A stretch of DNA of 64,000 bases, from NCBI RefSeq assembly GCF_000737845.1, contig NZ_ATLK01000001.1, forward strand, positions 930,001 to 994,000, written 5' to 3'. This document shows, piece after piece, positions 1 to 9,910 of the stretch. Under the pieces are notes generated by a model that worked only from the letters and a program-made list of their open reading frames with translations, ran no database searches and had not been told where the DNA came from. The translations under genes and the position numbers were made by a program. Source of the DNA: Bifidobacterium bombi DSM 19703 (GTDB taxonomy: Bacteria > Actinomycetota > Actinomycetes > Actinomycetales > Bifidobacteriaceae). Position 1 is the stretch's first letter, and every line of letters starts with the position of its first letter.

Positions 1-267
1 GGGACCGAAAATCTCGACGATTCTCCCCCTGGGCAGGCCACCGATACCCAACGCTAAATCCAACGCCAGCGAACCGGTCGGAATGACTTCCACATCCTGC
101 ACCGGCTTGTCACCAAGGCGCATCGCGGAGCCCTTACCGAAATTTTTTTCCACCTGCTTGAGGGCAGTATCAAGCGCTGCCTGACGACGAGGATCCACGG
201 TTCCAGGCACTTCATTGCCTGTTTTCAAATTCTGTACCGGCCCTTTCGAGGTCTTTGCCTGTGCCAT
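1..267 (-). CDS. recA: RecA recombinase, N-terminal part (cut by window edge)
   Basis: This is the first 89 codons of RecA, the ATP-dependent strand-exchange protein of homologous recombination and co-protease of the SOS response. The translation begins [12 protein letters not shown] and reaches the conserved core segments [14 protein letters not shown] and VEIFGP, just before the Walker A loop, which lies outside the window. The ATG at 265-267 is preceded on the minus strand by a GGAGA ribosome binding site. A LexA-type operator lies about 180 bases upstream. The gene follows DUF3046 and clgR in the same orientation, a common actinobacterial order. Confidence 0.95.
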   Translation of the reverse strand, partial: MAQAKTSKGPVQNLKTGNEVPGTVDPRRQAALDTALKQVEKNFGKGSAMRLGDKPVQDVEVIPTGSLALDLALGIGGLPRGRIVEIFGP

Positions 268-449
268 ATCTCTCCTTAGCTACGCTTTGTCTGTATCTTC
301 ACCCTATGGCTCCGCACCACGATGGCACAACTACTACAAAGCTTTGTGGTCGAACGTCCAACATCCCGACACACCGCGGAAACAAGGACTTGATGACCAT
401 GACCCGCATTGCGATGGCATTGCCAACATGAACATGATAGAACCCGATG

Positions 450-463
450 CGAACATTTGTTCG
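450..463. promoter_or_regulatory. LexA (SOS) operator upstream of recA
   Basis: CGAACATTTGTTCG is a palindrome matching the actinobacterial/Gram-positive LexA box (CGAAC-N4-GTTCG). It lies between DUF3046 and recA, where the recA promoter is expected. The match is seen directly; LexA binding is inferred from the family consensus and the position. Confidence 0.85.
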
Positions 464-505
464 AATGCTCGGCGTGGCGCATTATCCAGCCAACGACGTG
501 CTCGG

Positions 506-739
506 TCACTTCGCCGGCATCGGCGGAGCGACGTGATCTCTGCCCCAACGCCGGGAATCGGGAATCTGCAGATGGTCACATAACAGATTCCATACCACTC
601 GGGGCTCTTCACCGGCAGCCAACGCCTCCACCGAGCTCATGTCGTCAAGCTCCGGCAGAGCCACATCACAAGCCATGCTCCTGCCATATGTACGGCCAAG
701 AACCTCCTCGACCAGCTCCCAGAAATCCCGTTCAGTCAT
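506..739 (-). CDS. DUF3046 family small protein
   Basis: This 77-residue protein begins MTERDFWELVEEVLG and contains GRSMACDVALPELDD, SVEALAAGEEP and VWNLLCD, the pattern of the DUF3046 family found next to recA and recX in actinobacteria. The function is unknown. The ATG at 737-739 has an AAAGGTG Shine-Dalgarno-like sequence. It sits between clgR (separated by a hairpin) and recA. The last 12 or so residues extend past the usual family end. No membrane segment or signal peptide is visible. Confidence 0.85.
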   Translation of the reverse strand: MTERDFWELVEEVLGRTYGRSMACDVALPELDDMSSVEALAAGEEPRVVWNLLCDHLQIPDSRRWGRDHVAPPMPAK

Positions 740-758
740 TTCACCTTTCCGAATACAA

Positions 759-793
759 CGGACCCGCCGCCCTTCTCCGGAGCGGCGGGTCCG
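759..793 (-). terminator. Hairpin after clgR
   Basis: A perfect 12-bp stem (arms 759-770 and 782-793, GC-rich, 11-base loop) is followed on the minus strand by TTGTATT. It lies between the clgR stop and the DUF3046 start, so it probably ends the upstream transcript. The T tract is weak. Confidence 0.6.
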
Positions 794-856
794 ACAACCG
801 AACCATGCGACCCACCTCGAAAGACAGGCCGCATCGAACTCTCACAGCTTAAGAAA

Positions 857-1405
857 CTAAGCCTCGACGGAATCCAAGTAATCCGCCACCAGACGCAGCA
901 TCTGCGCAGTGCTCAACCCGAGCGACTCGGAAATAGACGCAAGCAACTCCGAACTCGCTTCCTTCTGTCCGCGTTCGACCTCCGAAAGGTAGCCGAGCGA
1001 AACCCCGGCCTTCTCACTGACTTCGCGCAAGGTCTTGTGGCTGCTGGTACGCAGATCACGCAGCACATGGCCGATTGCACCGCGCAAGGAGATGTTACGA
1101 ACCTCACCGTCATCATCCTGACGCACGTTAGACGAAGTCCGTTGTCGCGGCTTTTCGACGTCTTCCTGTTCCCACATCCTGTTCAAAGCGGCCTGGCGCA
1201 TATCCTTCGCTTTCTTTGCCTCGCGCGCCTTGATCACCTGCTGTTGCGCGAACATGACCGCCTTGCGTTGCGCAGGGGTCAATTCCGACGTTCTGGCGGC
1301 ATTCTGCCGAGGCAGGGAGGCAATCAAATCCATCTGCTTCTGCTGGCGAATCCGCGCCTCAGATTGCTCTTGTGTGCGTGTCATCATAGCTTCCATATCT
1401 ACCAC
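857..1405 (-). CDS. clgR: ClgR-like XRE-family transcriptional regulator
   Basis: This is a helix-turn-helix regulator. The XRE domain covers roughly residues 108-170 ([37 protein letters not shown]), ending in the ClgR-type [14 protein letters not shown]. In other actinobacteria ClgR activates clp protease and stress genes. The place downstream of pgsA and cinA and upstream of recA supports this. It carries a charged N-terminal extension of about 100 residues, Gln/Arg/Lys-rich and probably helical, which short ClgR proteins lack. Several Met codons (residues 1, 4, 7 and 8) leave the exact start open. Confidence 0.85.
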   Translation of the reverse strand: MVDMEAMMTRTQEQSEARIRQQKQMDLIASLPRQNAARTSELTPAQRKAVMFAQQQVIKAREAKKAKDMRQAALNRMWEQEDVEKPRQRTSSNVRQDDDGEVRNISLRGAIGHVLRDLRTSSHKTLREVSEKAGVSLGYLSEVERGQKEASSELLASISESLGLSTAQMLRLVADYLDSVEA

Positions 1406-1462
1406 CCCAAATCCTCATTTCCGTTTCCCTATTCACCTAAGTCAATAGCAAACATCCGGAAT

Positions 1463-2179
1463 TTATTCCATTTCCAGTGATGTGAGGCTCATCACTGTTT
1501 GCAGAGCAGCCTGGACCGTAAGCCTGCGCACTGCTTCGCGGGTTCCCGACAGGTGCAATTCAATATCCTTTCCAACCCAGCCAAGTCCATCGGTGCCATC
1601 GGCCGGCACGGCGTCATAGGCCCACGAAGATCCGGCACCGTCATTCGGATCCTCCGGCACAGACCAGCCGTTCCCGGGCAGATTCGCCACCAATTTGCCG
1701 AAAACGGCACCGGGCAACGCCACACCGACATAGACAAGGCCGGCAGGCTTCCCCCCGTCCGGCCCAGGACCGGCGACTCCTGTGGTGGACAATCCGATGA
1801 TCCGTCCGCCATATTCGCGTTGGTCATAAAGTCGCGCGGCGCCACACGCCATCTGCGAAGCCACCTGCGGATGGACGGCGCCTGAGCGCGAAAGCAGACC
1901 CGCATCGACCGATAATATGGAGGCCTTGGCACGAATGTCATAGGTGACGGCCGAACCGAGAAACACGCTGGAAGCTCCAGGAATACGCACAAAAGCATCA
2001 GCAAGCAGTCCTGCAGTCAGCGACTCCGCGACGGCGATCTTCAAGTCGTGTTCGCCTGCCCAACGCAGAATCGAAGCGGCCATGCGGTCACGCCTCTCCT
2101 GATCCGGAGCGAAATGAGGACCAAAATCGCCCTCGTCTCCCATCAATGAGGGGCGTTCATGCGCAGCTGACGTGTCCAT
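1463..2179 (-). CDS. cinA: CinA C-terminal domain / nicotinamide-nucleotide amidase
   Basis: This is a PncC-type amidase domain, expected to convert nicotinamide mononucleotide to nicotinate mononucleotide in pyridine nucleotide recycling. Visible motifs are AVAESLTAGLLA near the N-terminus and LSTTGVAGPGPDGGKPAG in the middle. The N-terminal MoCF-like domain of full-length CinA is absent, as in other actinobacteria. An extra Gly/Asp-rich loop (GNGWSVPEDPNDGAG) lies before the C-terminal helix. I chose the ATG at 2177-2179 because AGGAGA precedes it; the frame stays open upstream to 2338 into pgsA. It follows pgsA by 19 bases, so the two are probably cotranscribed. Confidence 0.88.
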   Translation of the reverse strand: MDTSAAHERPSLMGDEGDFGPHFAPDQERRDRMAASILRWAGEHDLKIAVAESLTAGLLADAFVRIPGASSVFLGSAVTYDIRAKASILSVDAGLLSRSGAVHPQVASQMACGAARLYDQREYGGRIIGLSTTGVAGPGPDGGKPAGLVYVGVALPGAVFGKLVANLPGNGWSVPEDPNDGAGSSWAYDAVPADGTDGLGWVGKDIELHLSGTREAVRRLTVQAALQTVMSLTSLEME

Positions 2180-2198
2180 AGTTCTCCTATCGGCCTTC

Positions 2199-2867
2199 CT
2201 AATCCCGGGCACTCCCGCGGGATGTCGCGACGGCATACACATAGGTGCAGCCAGAGTACAGACACAGCACCAGCGCCAGGCCGATGACGACGTAGGTGGC
2301 CCAATAGTACGTCGACCACCACAAAGGAGCACCGGCACCCAAATGGGGCAGAATACCGGGCAGCGGGCGACCCGGCGCCAGGGCCCACATGGGCATCAGA
2401 AGCATACCGAGGCCGATGCACTCCGCAAAGGTCTTGTACTTGCCGGCCTTGGACGCAGCAATAACTGTACCGCCGGCATCGATGACGAAGAAGCGCATCA
2501 GCGTAATGCCGATCTCTCGCACAAGAAACAGTGCCGTGACCCACCAACTGAGCTCATGAAACACCGAGGCAACCACCAACGTGGAACAGATGAGCAGCTT
2601 ATCGGCGATGGGGTCCATAAGCTTGCCAAGCTCGGTAATCTGGTTGTATTTGCGCGCCATCCAACCATCCAACTTATCGGTGGATGCGGCGACGATGAAC
2701 AGCACCGCAGCCCAGAAACGTCTGGAAACACTGCCACCACCCCATTTACCGGCGGATAAGTCAAGCCCCACGAAGACCAAGACCAAGAGAATCCGCGTGT
2801 ACGTGACCAAGTTCGGCGGACTGTTCCAACCCTTCAACAGGGAATGACGTTCATCTTGTTGTTTCAT
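2199..2867 (-). CDS. pgsA: CDP-diacylglycerol-glycerol-3-phosphate phosphatidyltransferase
   Basis: This is an integral membrane CDP-alcohol phosphatidyltransferase making phosphatidylglycerol phosphate. The family signature D-G-x2-A-R-x8-G-x3-D-x3-D is intact: DGWMARKYN followed by GKLMDPIADKL. Several hydrophobic stretches follow (for example WWVTALFLVREIGITLM). At 222 residues it has the normal length. The start at 2865-2867 (MKQQDERHSLLKGWN) fits family N-termini better than the longer open frame to 2984. Order ftsK-pgsA-cinA-clgR is the standard actinobacterial arrangement. A related phosphatidyltransferase specificity cannot be excluded. Confidence 0.88.
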   Translation of the reverse strand: MKQQDERHSLLKGWNSPPNLVTYTRILLVLVFVGLDLSAGKWGGGSVSRRFWAAVLFIVAASTDKLDGWMARKYNQITELGKLMDPIADKLLICSTLVVASVFHELSWWVTALFLVREIGITLMRFFVIDAGGTVIAASKAGKYKTFAECIGLGMLLMPMWALAPGRPLPGILPHLGAGAPLWWSTYYWATYVVIGLALVLCLYSGCTYVYAVATSRGSARD

Positions 2868-3122
2868 GTACTTTACTCTATCGCGACTGCAATACCTGGG
2901 CATCTGGCGTGGTACTGCCACCATCTGCCGACGGGACGGCCTGCGAAAGCGAAACGGCCGATGATCCTCGACGCACGTACCCATGACGTATCACGCGGAA
3001 CGAAGCGCACACCGTCCCTCCCAAACGCCCTCAAATCGAACCAGACGATTCGCAGAACGGCGTCGCCTGGACAAACGCAAGCCACAAAAACGCTCCCTGC
3101 ACTGACACTCTCTGGAGATCGT

Positions 3123-6029
3123 TCACTCCGGACGGCCGGAGAGCGAGGAACCCGACTTGCCACGGATGAAGTCCAGCGCCTGGTTCAGGTCCTCGGGCCT
3201 GACCAGCACTTCGCGGGCTTTGGAACCTTCGGATGGACCGACGATGCCGCGGGATTCCAGCAAATCCATCATGCGCCCCGCTTTGGCGAAACCGATGCGC
3301 AGCTTGCGCTGCAGCATCGATGTCGACCCGAATTGCGAGGAGATGACCAATTCGGCGGCCTGAAGCAGCGTATCCATGTCATCGCCGATCTCCTCGTCTG
3401 GATGGGCCTCCTGCTCCTCCGCCTTCTTCGCCATCTCCTCGATGTCCTCACGATATTTGGGCTTTCGCTGTTGGCGAGCAAACTCGACGGCCTTGCGTAT
3501 CTCCGATTCACCGACCCAGGATCCCTGTACACGTACTGGTTTGGCCGACCCCATCGGCAGGAAGAGCGCGTCGCCCTGCCCGATCAATGTCTCTGCGCCC
3601 GTGGTATCGAGGATGACACGGGAGTCCGTGGCGGATGATGTGGCGAAAGCGAGACGTGAAGGGATGTTCGCCTTGATGAGGCCGGTGATGACATCGACCG
3701 AGGGACGCTGGGTGGCGAGCACTAGATGCACGCCGGCGGCGCGCGCCAACTGCGTGATGCGCTGGATGGAACTCTCCACGTCGTTCTTCGCCAGCATCAT
3801 GAGGTCCGCCATCTCATCCACAACGACCAAGATATACGGGTACGGGGCCACCTTACGCTTGGAACCCGCCGGTGCGTGGACTTTGCCCGCACGGACCGCC
3901 TTGTTGAAATCCTTGATATGACGAAATCCGAAATATTGCAGGTCGTCATAACGGGCGTCCATCTCCTTGACCACCCATTCCAACGCCTGTGCGGCCTTTT
4001 TGGGATCGGTGATGATCGGAGTCAGCAAGTGGGGAATGCCGGCATAGGCGGATAGTTCGACGCGCTTGGGATCCACCATGATCAGACGTACCTGATCCGG
4101 AGTGGCCCTCATGATGATCGAGACCAGCATGGAGTTGATGAAACTCGATTTGCCGCTGCCCGTGGCACCCGCGACGAGGAGGTGGGGCATCTTGGTCAGA
4201 TCGGCGGTCACGAAATGGCCTTCCACGTCCTTGCCGACACCGGCAAGCATGGGATTGCCGTCGTTCTGCGCCTTATCGCTGCGCAGCACGTCCCCCAGAT
4301 GCACTATCTCACGATCCACGTTCGGTATTTCGATGCCGATGGCGGACTTGCCCGGAATGGGCGAAAGAATACGTACATCGGAGCTGGCCACCGCATATGC
4401 GATGTTACGTTGAAGATTGGTTATCTTCTCCACTTTGACGCCAGGGCCGAGCTCCACCTCATACTGCGTGACCGAAGGACCACGCAGAAAGCCGACGACT
4501 TTGGCATCGACCTGGAACTGCGCGAATGTGGATGTCAATGAGCGTATGACGTTGTCATTGGCCTGGGTGCGGGCCGCGTGAGGCTTGCCGCGAACCAGCA
4601 GTTCAAGGGGAGGTAACTGATACGGCGGCTGCTCCGTCTCGAGTTCCGACGCGTCGGAACTCGAAGCCTGCTGCGAACCGACGGAGGCCGAAGGATTCAC
4701 GCTCTCCTGCTGCGCACCTGACGCAGGGCCGGAAATCGCATCGGAATCCAGCGATCCGTCATCCCTGATGGTCGACCAGGGGTCGACGCCAAGCTCGCCG
4801 CCGAAGACCGGCGCCGCACTGGCACGATCGCGGACGGGCTGAGCGCCGTTTGATCCGGATCTTTCTACATGCTCAGGAACTTGCGAGCCTGGAGCGACCT
4901 GATCGATGGCACCGGTAAGCGCGTCGACGAGCATGGTCTGTCCGGAAGACGCCGAAACACCACCTTCACCAGCATCGAAGTATGCATCGGAGCGTCCGTC
5001 GGAAGCCCTTCTGTTCCCGGCGACATCGGCAGCCTGGTCGAACGGCGTGTCGAGTTCATACGAGTCAAGGGAGACATCGGACCCTTCTTTGCTCGTCCTT
5101 GAGAACATCGCGCGCAGTCTGCTGAATATGCCCTTCCTCGCCGTGTTCGCCGCGTCCGGCACCACTGCGGTTTCTTCAGCGCCGCGCGTGCCGCCGACAC
5201 CTGAAGAAACGACAGTGCCCTGCAAACCGTCATGCGCGGGGACGCCTGCGGCGAATTCAAGTGGGGAACCGCTTTCCGTGGCATCGGCGACATGTCGGCC
5301 ATCGTCCGGAGCATCCGTGTCCGGCTCGCCGTCAGAACTCGTGGTTCGTTTGCCGAAGCGCTCGCCAAACCAATCCACGACATCCTGTACATGCAGGTTC
5401 GCTATGAGCATGAGCACGGCAAACAACGCCACCACCACGAAAATCACGACGGCGAATCCCTTTGAAAGCCCCCAAGCCAACGGAGAACCCAATGCGAAGC
5501 CGAGCAGACCACCTGCATCCTGTACAGCAGCCAGATCGAACCGACGTTCGGATGAAGCCATGAGAACGTCCAGAATGGAGCATATGGACCACAGCAACAG
5601 CAGGGACCCAAAAATCACGCGCACATTGCCTGAGTTCCTACCCGAGTTGCGGTACAGCTGAGCGATGAGCACCACGAGCAAGGCGGGGAGCACCAGGCTC
5701 ATCACCCCGAAGACGCTGGAGGCGAAAGCGTGAAGCCATTTGCCTAGAAATCCGTCGACACGGAACCACTCGGAAGCGCAGAACAGAACGGCCAGAATCA
5801 ACAGGATGAAGCACCAGCCGTCATTGCGCGAATCGGCATCATACTCACCCACGCCGAACAATGTGCGAACCACGTAGCCCAAACCCCTTGGGACCGCAAG
5901 TAGAATCCGCTTCCACCACGGCTCTTCCTCAGGCAGGACCTTTGTCGTCTGGCCGTCGTCTGAAGAGCTCCTCGCACTGGTGCGGGAGCCCGTGGTTTTC
6001 CTTGGATGTGAAGATGCCTTACGTGCCAT
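3123..6029 (-). CDS. ftsK: DNA translocase FtsK/SpoIIIE
   Basis: This 968-residue septal DNA pump clears the chromosome terminus at division and activates Xer recombination. It has four or so N-terminal membrane segments ([36 protein letters not shown] and others up to about residue 210). A disordered acidic/Ser-rich linker follows to about residue 460. The motor domain shows Walker [14 protein letters not shown], Walker [14 protein letters not shown] and the [22 protein letters not shown] segment. The C-terminus is a winged-helix gamma domain ([20 protein letters not shown]) that would read KOPS-like polar sequences. The start [11 protein letters not shown] is chosen over an ATG 69 bases upstream. 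No clear ribosome binding site is visible. Confidence 0.95.
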   Translation of the reverse strand: MARKASSHPRKTTGSRTSARSSSDDGQTTKVLPEEEPWWKRILLAVPRGLGYVVRTLFGVGEYDADSRNDGWCFILLILAVLFCASEWFRVDGFLGKWLHAFASSVFGVMSLVLPALLVVLIAQLYRNSGRNSGNVRVIFGSLLLLWSICSILDVLMASSERRFDLAAVQDAGGLLGFALGSPLAWGLSKGFAVVIFVVVALFAVLMLIANLHVQDVVDWFGERFGKRTTSSDGEPDTDAPDDGRHVADATESGSPLEFAAGVPAHDGLQGTVVSSGVGGTRGAEETAVVPDAANTARKGIFSRLRAMFSRTSKEGSDVSLDSYELDTPFDQAADVAGNRRASDGRSDAYFDAGEGGVSASSGQTMLVDALTGAIDQVAPGSQVPEHVERSGSNGAQPVRDRASAAPVFGGELGVDPWSTIRDDGSLDSDAISGPASGAQQESVNPSASVGSQQASSSDASELETEQPPYQLPPLELLVRGKPHAARTQANDNVIRSLTSTFAQFQVDAKVVGFLRGPSVTQYEVELGPGVKVEKITNLQRNIAYAVASSDVRILSPIPGKSAIGIEIPNVDREIVHLGDVLRSDKAQNDGNPMLAGVGKDVEGHFVTADLTKMPHLLVAGATGSGKSSFINSMLVSIIMRATPDQVRLIMVDPKRVELSAYAGIPHLLTPIITDPKKAAQALEWVVKEMDARYDDLQYFGFRHIKDFNKAVRAGKVHAPAGSKRKVAPYPYILVVVDEMADLMMLAKNDVESSIQRITQLARAAGVHLVLATQRPSVDVITGLIKANIPSRLAFATSSATDSRVILDTTGAETLIGQGDALFLPMGSAKPVRVQGSWVGESEIRKAVEFARQQRKPKYREDIEEMAKKAEEQEAHPDEEIGDDMDTLLQAAELVISSQFGSTSMLQRKLRIGFAKAGRMMDLLESRGIVGPSEGSKAREVLVRPEDLNQALDFIRGKSGSSLSGRPE

Positions 6030-6110
6030 ATCATAGGCGATTCTAATGCATGCCCCACCCACCTCGAAACCAACCCACCCACTGACGATTCCATGCACCG
6101 ACGATCCGGC

Positions 6111-7205
6111 TCATTGGCCGCCGATGTCACCCAGATGATGGACCACATATCCCGGCCCATCATCTGCGGAACGGCCACCACCGACGCGACTCGCAGCCTC
6201 TCCCGTATGCGGCGCGGCCTCGCACGCACCGTCGGGCCCTTCAGCCTCAAGGAAATCGCCGGCATCGGCCCGCAGGACGATGTCAGCGGTCTGCTCGACA
6301 AGATCGGGACTCAACGCATCCAGCCAATGGATCCTCGGATCCCTGCCGAACCAGCCCATCTGCTTGCGCGCCAAACGCTTCGTTTTCCTGGCGATGTCAT
6401 CAAATGCCTCTTCTTCGGTGCACTCGCCATCGAGATACCGACAAATCTGACCATATCCAAGCGCACGCGACGCAGTCGGTCCCAGACGGGGGCGAATCCG
6501 ACGCACCTCGTCCACAAACCCATGGTCGCGCATCGACTTCGTACGTTCATCGATACGCCGGTCGAGCGATTCACGGGGCATGTCCAGACCAATCTGCACA
6601 GCAGGCATGACATAACGATATCGAGGCAATGTGGCCGAATACGGATGCCCCGTGATTGCGATGACTTCCAAAGCCCTGATGGTGCGACGCTGGTTGCGCG
6701 GGTCCATGTGCGCCGCCGCCAAAGGGTCCTTACGCAGCAGCTCTTCAAAGAGGGCCCCGGCTCCTTCGACCTCGGCGCGACGTTCAAGTTCGGCACGTAT
6801 CCTGCCATCCGTCCCCGGAAAGGTTATGTCGTCAATCGCGGCACGCGCATAAAGCCCCGAGCCCCCGACTAGAATCGGACGTATGCCAAGCGATGCCAGC
6901 CGGTCGATCTCACGGCGTGCCAGAAGCTGGAACCTTGCAGCCGTCATCGTCTCCTCGGGGTCGATGATGTCGATGAGGTGGTGTGTCACGGCCTGGCGTT
7001 CGGCCCACGTGGCCTTGGCGGTCCCGACATCCATGCCGCGGTACATCTGATAGGCATCGGCGTTCACGATCTGCGCCGGGTTTCCGGAGCGAGCCAGGAG
7101 ACGCGCCAGAGCTACCCCCAGGCCGGTCTTGCCGCAAGCCGTGGGACCCACAATCGACACCACCGTCTGCCTGCCAAGTGATGCCACCGAAAACCGTTGC
7201 TTCAT
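6111..7205 (-). CDS. miaA: tRNA dimethylallyltransferase
   Basis: MiaA adds a dimethylallyl group to N6 of A37 in tRNAs reading U-starting codons. Seen are the P-loop [54 protein letters not shown], and [14 protein letters not shown] followed by [17 protein letters not shown]. The 364 residues include about 40 extra, low-complexity C-terminal residues. It lies about 80 bases upstream of ftsK in the same direction, so they may be cotranscribed. Confidence 0.95.
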   Translation of the reverse strand: MKQRFSVASLGRQTVVSIVGPTACGKTGLGVALARLLARSGNPAQIVNADAYQMYRGMDVGTAKATWAERQAVTHHLIDIIDPEETMTAARFQLLARREIDRLASLGIRPILVGGSGLYARAAIDDITFPGTDGRIRAELERRAEVEGAGALFEELLRKDPLAAAHMDPRNQRRTIRALEVIAITGHPYSATLPRYRYVMPAVQIGLDMPRESLDRRIDERTKSMRDHGFVDEVRRIRPRLGPTASRALGYGQICRYLDGECTEEEAFDDIARKTKRLARKQMGWFGRDPRIHWLDALSPDLVEQTADIVLRADAGDFLEAEGPDGACEAAPHTGEAASRVGGGRSADDGPGYVVHHLGDIGGQ

Positions 7206-7432
7206 ACCAGCATCCTAACGAACCAGCACGATAGTCCAAACCGACCGATGATCCTCCCCATGCGGACCACTCCAAGACAGGTGCAGCCTGCCTTCGACTC
7301 CAAGACGCCGGCATGGCACCGAGTCGAAAGGGCATGTCGGCGGCTACGCGCCTGCGAGCGCAACGTTTCCCTCGTTTCGGTGGCGTTCCATGATTCTTTT
7401 TGGCAAAGCCGACGCTGACATGCCACGGGTCT

Positions 7433-8230
7433 ATGCTGTTGACCGTGATACTTGACAGACATGAACATATCAACACGGCGGAGATCCAGACACGCCTTGA
7501 ACAGGAGGCGCGCGATTGGGAGGGCAGCGACCCGTCCAAGCCCCCGTTCAACGTCAACGACGTGGGTCCCTTCATCGATATGATGCAGGTCTATGAGGCC
7601 GCAATGTACGAGATCAGCACCAAGCTTGAGATCCTGGATTCGGAGTTCGACGTGCACTTCGCGCACGACCCTATACACCATATGGAGCGGCGGCTCAAGT
7701 CGGTGAATTCGATCGTGGGAAAGCTCAAACGCCGTGGCTTGGAGCTGAGCATTCCGGCCATCAAGGACAATCTGTTCGACATCGCGGGCATCCGCGTGAT
7801 CTGCAACTATCGTGACGACGTGTACTCTGTGGCCAACTACCTTTCCAGCCAATCGGACATCCAGGTCCTGCGCGTCAAAGACTACATCAAGAACCCCAAG
7901 CAAAACGGCTACCGCAGTTTGCACGTTATCTATGCAGTGCCTGTGTTTCTGTCGAACGGCGAGCACTACACACCCGTGGAGGTGCAATTCCGTACAATCG
8001 CCATGGATTATTGGGCGAGCCTCGAGCATGCGCTTCGCTACAAAAGCGACCTACCGGATGACAGGCTCGCGGAGCATTCACAGACGTTGCTTGATTGCGC
8101 CCGTAGCCTGCAGAACATCGAAACGCAGATGCAGAACATCCATCGCGACATCAACGGTGCACCACGCGAGGGAGACGCCCCCTCGCCCGAAGGCGACGTG
8201 GATGCGGGCCGCAATCCGATTCGTATGTGA
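7433..8230 (+). CDS. Small alarmone synthetase (RelA/SpoT synthetase domain, RelQ/RelP type)
   Basis: This single-domain (p)ppGpp synthetase of about 265 residues lacks hydrolase, TGS and ACT domains. Synthetase motifs are visible: RLKSVNSIVGKLKRRG, DIAGIRVICNYRDDVY, RVKDYIKNPKQNGYRSLH and VEVQFRTIAMDYWASLEH. It would make ppGpp/pppGpp from GTP or GDP plus ATP, adjusting growth to stress. The start is uncertain: a TTG at 7400, the ATG at 7433 and a GTG at 7445 are all possible, none with a strong ribosome site. The tail past about residue 240 is acidic and Pro-rich. It is divergent from miaA and monocistronic. Confidence 0.88.
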   Translation: MLLTVILDRHEHINTAEIQTRLEQEARDWEGSDPSKPPFNVNDVGPFIDMMQVYEAAMYEISTKLEILDSEFDVHFAHDPIHHMERRLKSVNSIVGKLKRRGLELSIPAIKDNLFDIAGIRVICNYRDDVYSVANYLSSQSDIQVLRVKDYIKNPKQNGYRSLHVIYAVPVFLSNGEHYTPVEVQFRTIAMDYWASLEHALRYKSDLPDDRLAEHSQTLLDCARSLQNIETQMQNIHRDINGAPREGDAPSPEGDVDAGRNPIRM

Positions 8231-8518
8231 CGCGACGCGTTCCATACTGGTAACGAAGCCGTGCGAGACAGCGTGGAATCATGTAAATCTTCTGCCATCA
8301 CAATCCCGCCGTTGCGATCCACAGACAAGATGATGAAGCGCGATCACCCGTCCGTTCACTTCGATGATTTCGGTTCACATCATACCGTTTTCCCTGGTAT
8401 TTCTCAGAGTCATCCACTACACTGTTGCCTGTAGCGCTTTACGGGTCAGCAAACGACCACTTCAGTAGTGTGGAAGAACCTGTGCGGCGATTTGTCACAG
8501 TGAAGGAGCAATACATAT
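8231..8518. other. Intergenic region upstream of the BI-1 gene
   Basis: This stretch of almost 290 bases separates the alarmone synthetase from the BI-1 family gene. I find no open frame with coding character, RNA gene or confident promoter. The only clear element is the Shine-Dalgarno sequence GAAGGAG about ten bases before the ATG at 8519. Confidence 0.5.
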
Positions 8519-9481
8519 ATGACTTACGGTAACGAGCCCATGAACGGGGGCACACCCGCCAATGGCCAGCAACAGTTCAGCCAGCAGCAATATCCGCAGC
8601 AACAGTTCCAACAGGCACCATACGGAACACCTCAGAACATGGGTCAGCAACAATACGGTCAGCCGTATGCCCAGCCACAGCAGCAGCCCTATGCCGATGG
8701 TCAGAACCCGAAGGCATATCGGCAAGGACAGGGTTTCAGACAGCCTCAGTTCAATCAGGGTGGACCGACGATGACGGTGGACGGGCAAATGAGCTATTCA
8801 TTCGAAAAGGCCCGCAACACGTCCATAACCAAGGCCTATGGAGAGATGACGCTCGGTCTGCTTCTCACGGCGGCGGTGGCGCTTCTGGGCGACGCTTCGG
8901 GACTGTACGCCGCCTTCACCATGGCCACCGGCTCATTCGGCTGGATAGCCCTCGCGGTAATCCAAATCGGCATCGCCATCTATATGGGCGCCAAACTCAT
9001 GAAAATCAGCGTCACCACAGCGCGTGCGTTGTTCTATAGTTACGCGGCGCTGACCGGCTTCACACTTGGATCGATTTTCTACGCATACAGCCCATTGACC
9101 ATCGGCGTGGCGCTGTTCATGTGCATGGCTCTTTTCTTCGTGCTCACCATGCTCTCTCTGACCACGAAGAAGGACATGCTCAAGGCCGGCCCGATTCTCT
9201 TTGCGGCGTTGCTGGTGCTCCTTATTGGTGAGGTCATCCTGATGTTCGTCGCCCCCTCAAACACCGTCCTCATGGTAACCGCAGGCATCGGACTGGTGAT
9301 TTTCGCGGGCTTGACCATGTACGACGCCCAACAGACGCGCCAGCTGTTCGCACAGGTCCAGGCGACGGGGGACATGGCTCTTATGGACAAGATCTCCCTC
9401 ATAAGCGCCTTCAACCTTTACCTGGACTTCGTCAATATGTTCCTCTACCTCCTTCAGCTGTTCGGAAGCTCCGACAACTAA
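8519..9481 (+). CDS. Bax inhibitor-1/YccA family membrane protein with Gln-rich N-terminus
   Basis: Residues from about 95 on form a seven-segment membrane domain of the BI-1/TMBIM family. Examples are MTLGLLLTAAVALLGDASG, FGWIALAVIQIGIAIYMGA, YAALTGFTLGSIFYAYSP, VLTMLSLTTKKDM and the C-terminal DKISLISAFNLYLDFVNMFL, where paired Asp residues form the pH/calcium gate in studied relatives. The first 90 or so residues are disordered, with Gln/Asn/Tyr/Pro-rich runs such as QQQFSQQQYPQQQFQQ. A strong GAAGGAG site precedes the ATG. It has its own terminator and appears monocistronic. The transported ion is not known from sequence. Confidence 0.9.
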   Translation: MTYGNEPMNGGTPANGQQQFSQQQYPQQQFQQAPYGTPQNMGQQQYGQPYAQPQQQPYADGQNPKAYRQGQGFRQPQFNQGGPTMTVDGQMSYSFEKARNTSITKAYGEMTLGLLLTAAVALLGDASGLYAAFTMATGSFGWIALAVIQIGIAIYMGAKLMKISVTTARALFYSYAALTGFTLGSIFYAYSPLTIGVALFMCMALFFVLTMLSLTTKKDMLKAGPILFAALLVLLIGEVILMFVAPSNTVLMVTAGIGLVIFAGLTMYDAQQTRQLFAQVQATGDMALMDKISLISAFNLYLDFVNMFLYLLQLFGSSDN

Positions 9482-9555
9482 AGGGCGGAGTCTCCTCGAC
9501 GATCTAGGCAAATGCCGGATCATGTGAGCCGAGAGGCACAACGGACTCGAAAACC

Positions 9556-9602
9556 AAGGCCTGCTATCCATCATCGTTCTTCGATGGTTGGCAGGCCTTT
9601 TT
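9556..9602 (+). terminator. Rho-independent terminator after the BI-1 gene
   Basis: AAGGCCTGC and GCAGGCCTT pair as the base of a long hairpin, extended by CCATCATCG against CGATGG-TTGG, and are followed by five T residues. It lies about 75 bases after the BI-1 stop. Confidence 0.85.
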
Positions 9603-9910
9603 CATGCCCGTATCCGTCTTGACCGACAACTATCGAATCCTTCGACGCATGGCGTTCCATTTCGTCCTGCCGAAGCGCAAGGTCCGGGCCACCAAGGCAT
9701 ATCACGAAGTCAAAAAACTCAAGACCAAAATCAAGGCCCAGACAATCCAAAGCAGCTCCGGCGGAACCGTCATCCGCCGAGCGTCCCACACGCAAAGCGG
9801 ACGGCACATATGTACGAAAGCTGGAAGACACAATCTGCAGAGCAGTCCGACGAGCCGAGATGATTCGGCGACGGAGGAAAACCAGCGAAGACCGACGAGG
9901 TGCGAGACAA
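9603..9910. other. Intergenic region without a recognisable gene
   Basis: This lies between the BI-1 terminator and the stop of the P-type ATPase gene. Frames are open on both strands (for example 9604-9945 plus, 113 codons), but the translations are Arg/Ser-rich, match no family I know and run into the ATPase gene. I see no RNA gene or strong hairpin that would serve as the ATPase terminator. Confidence 0.5.
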
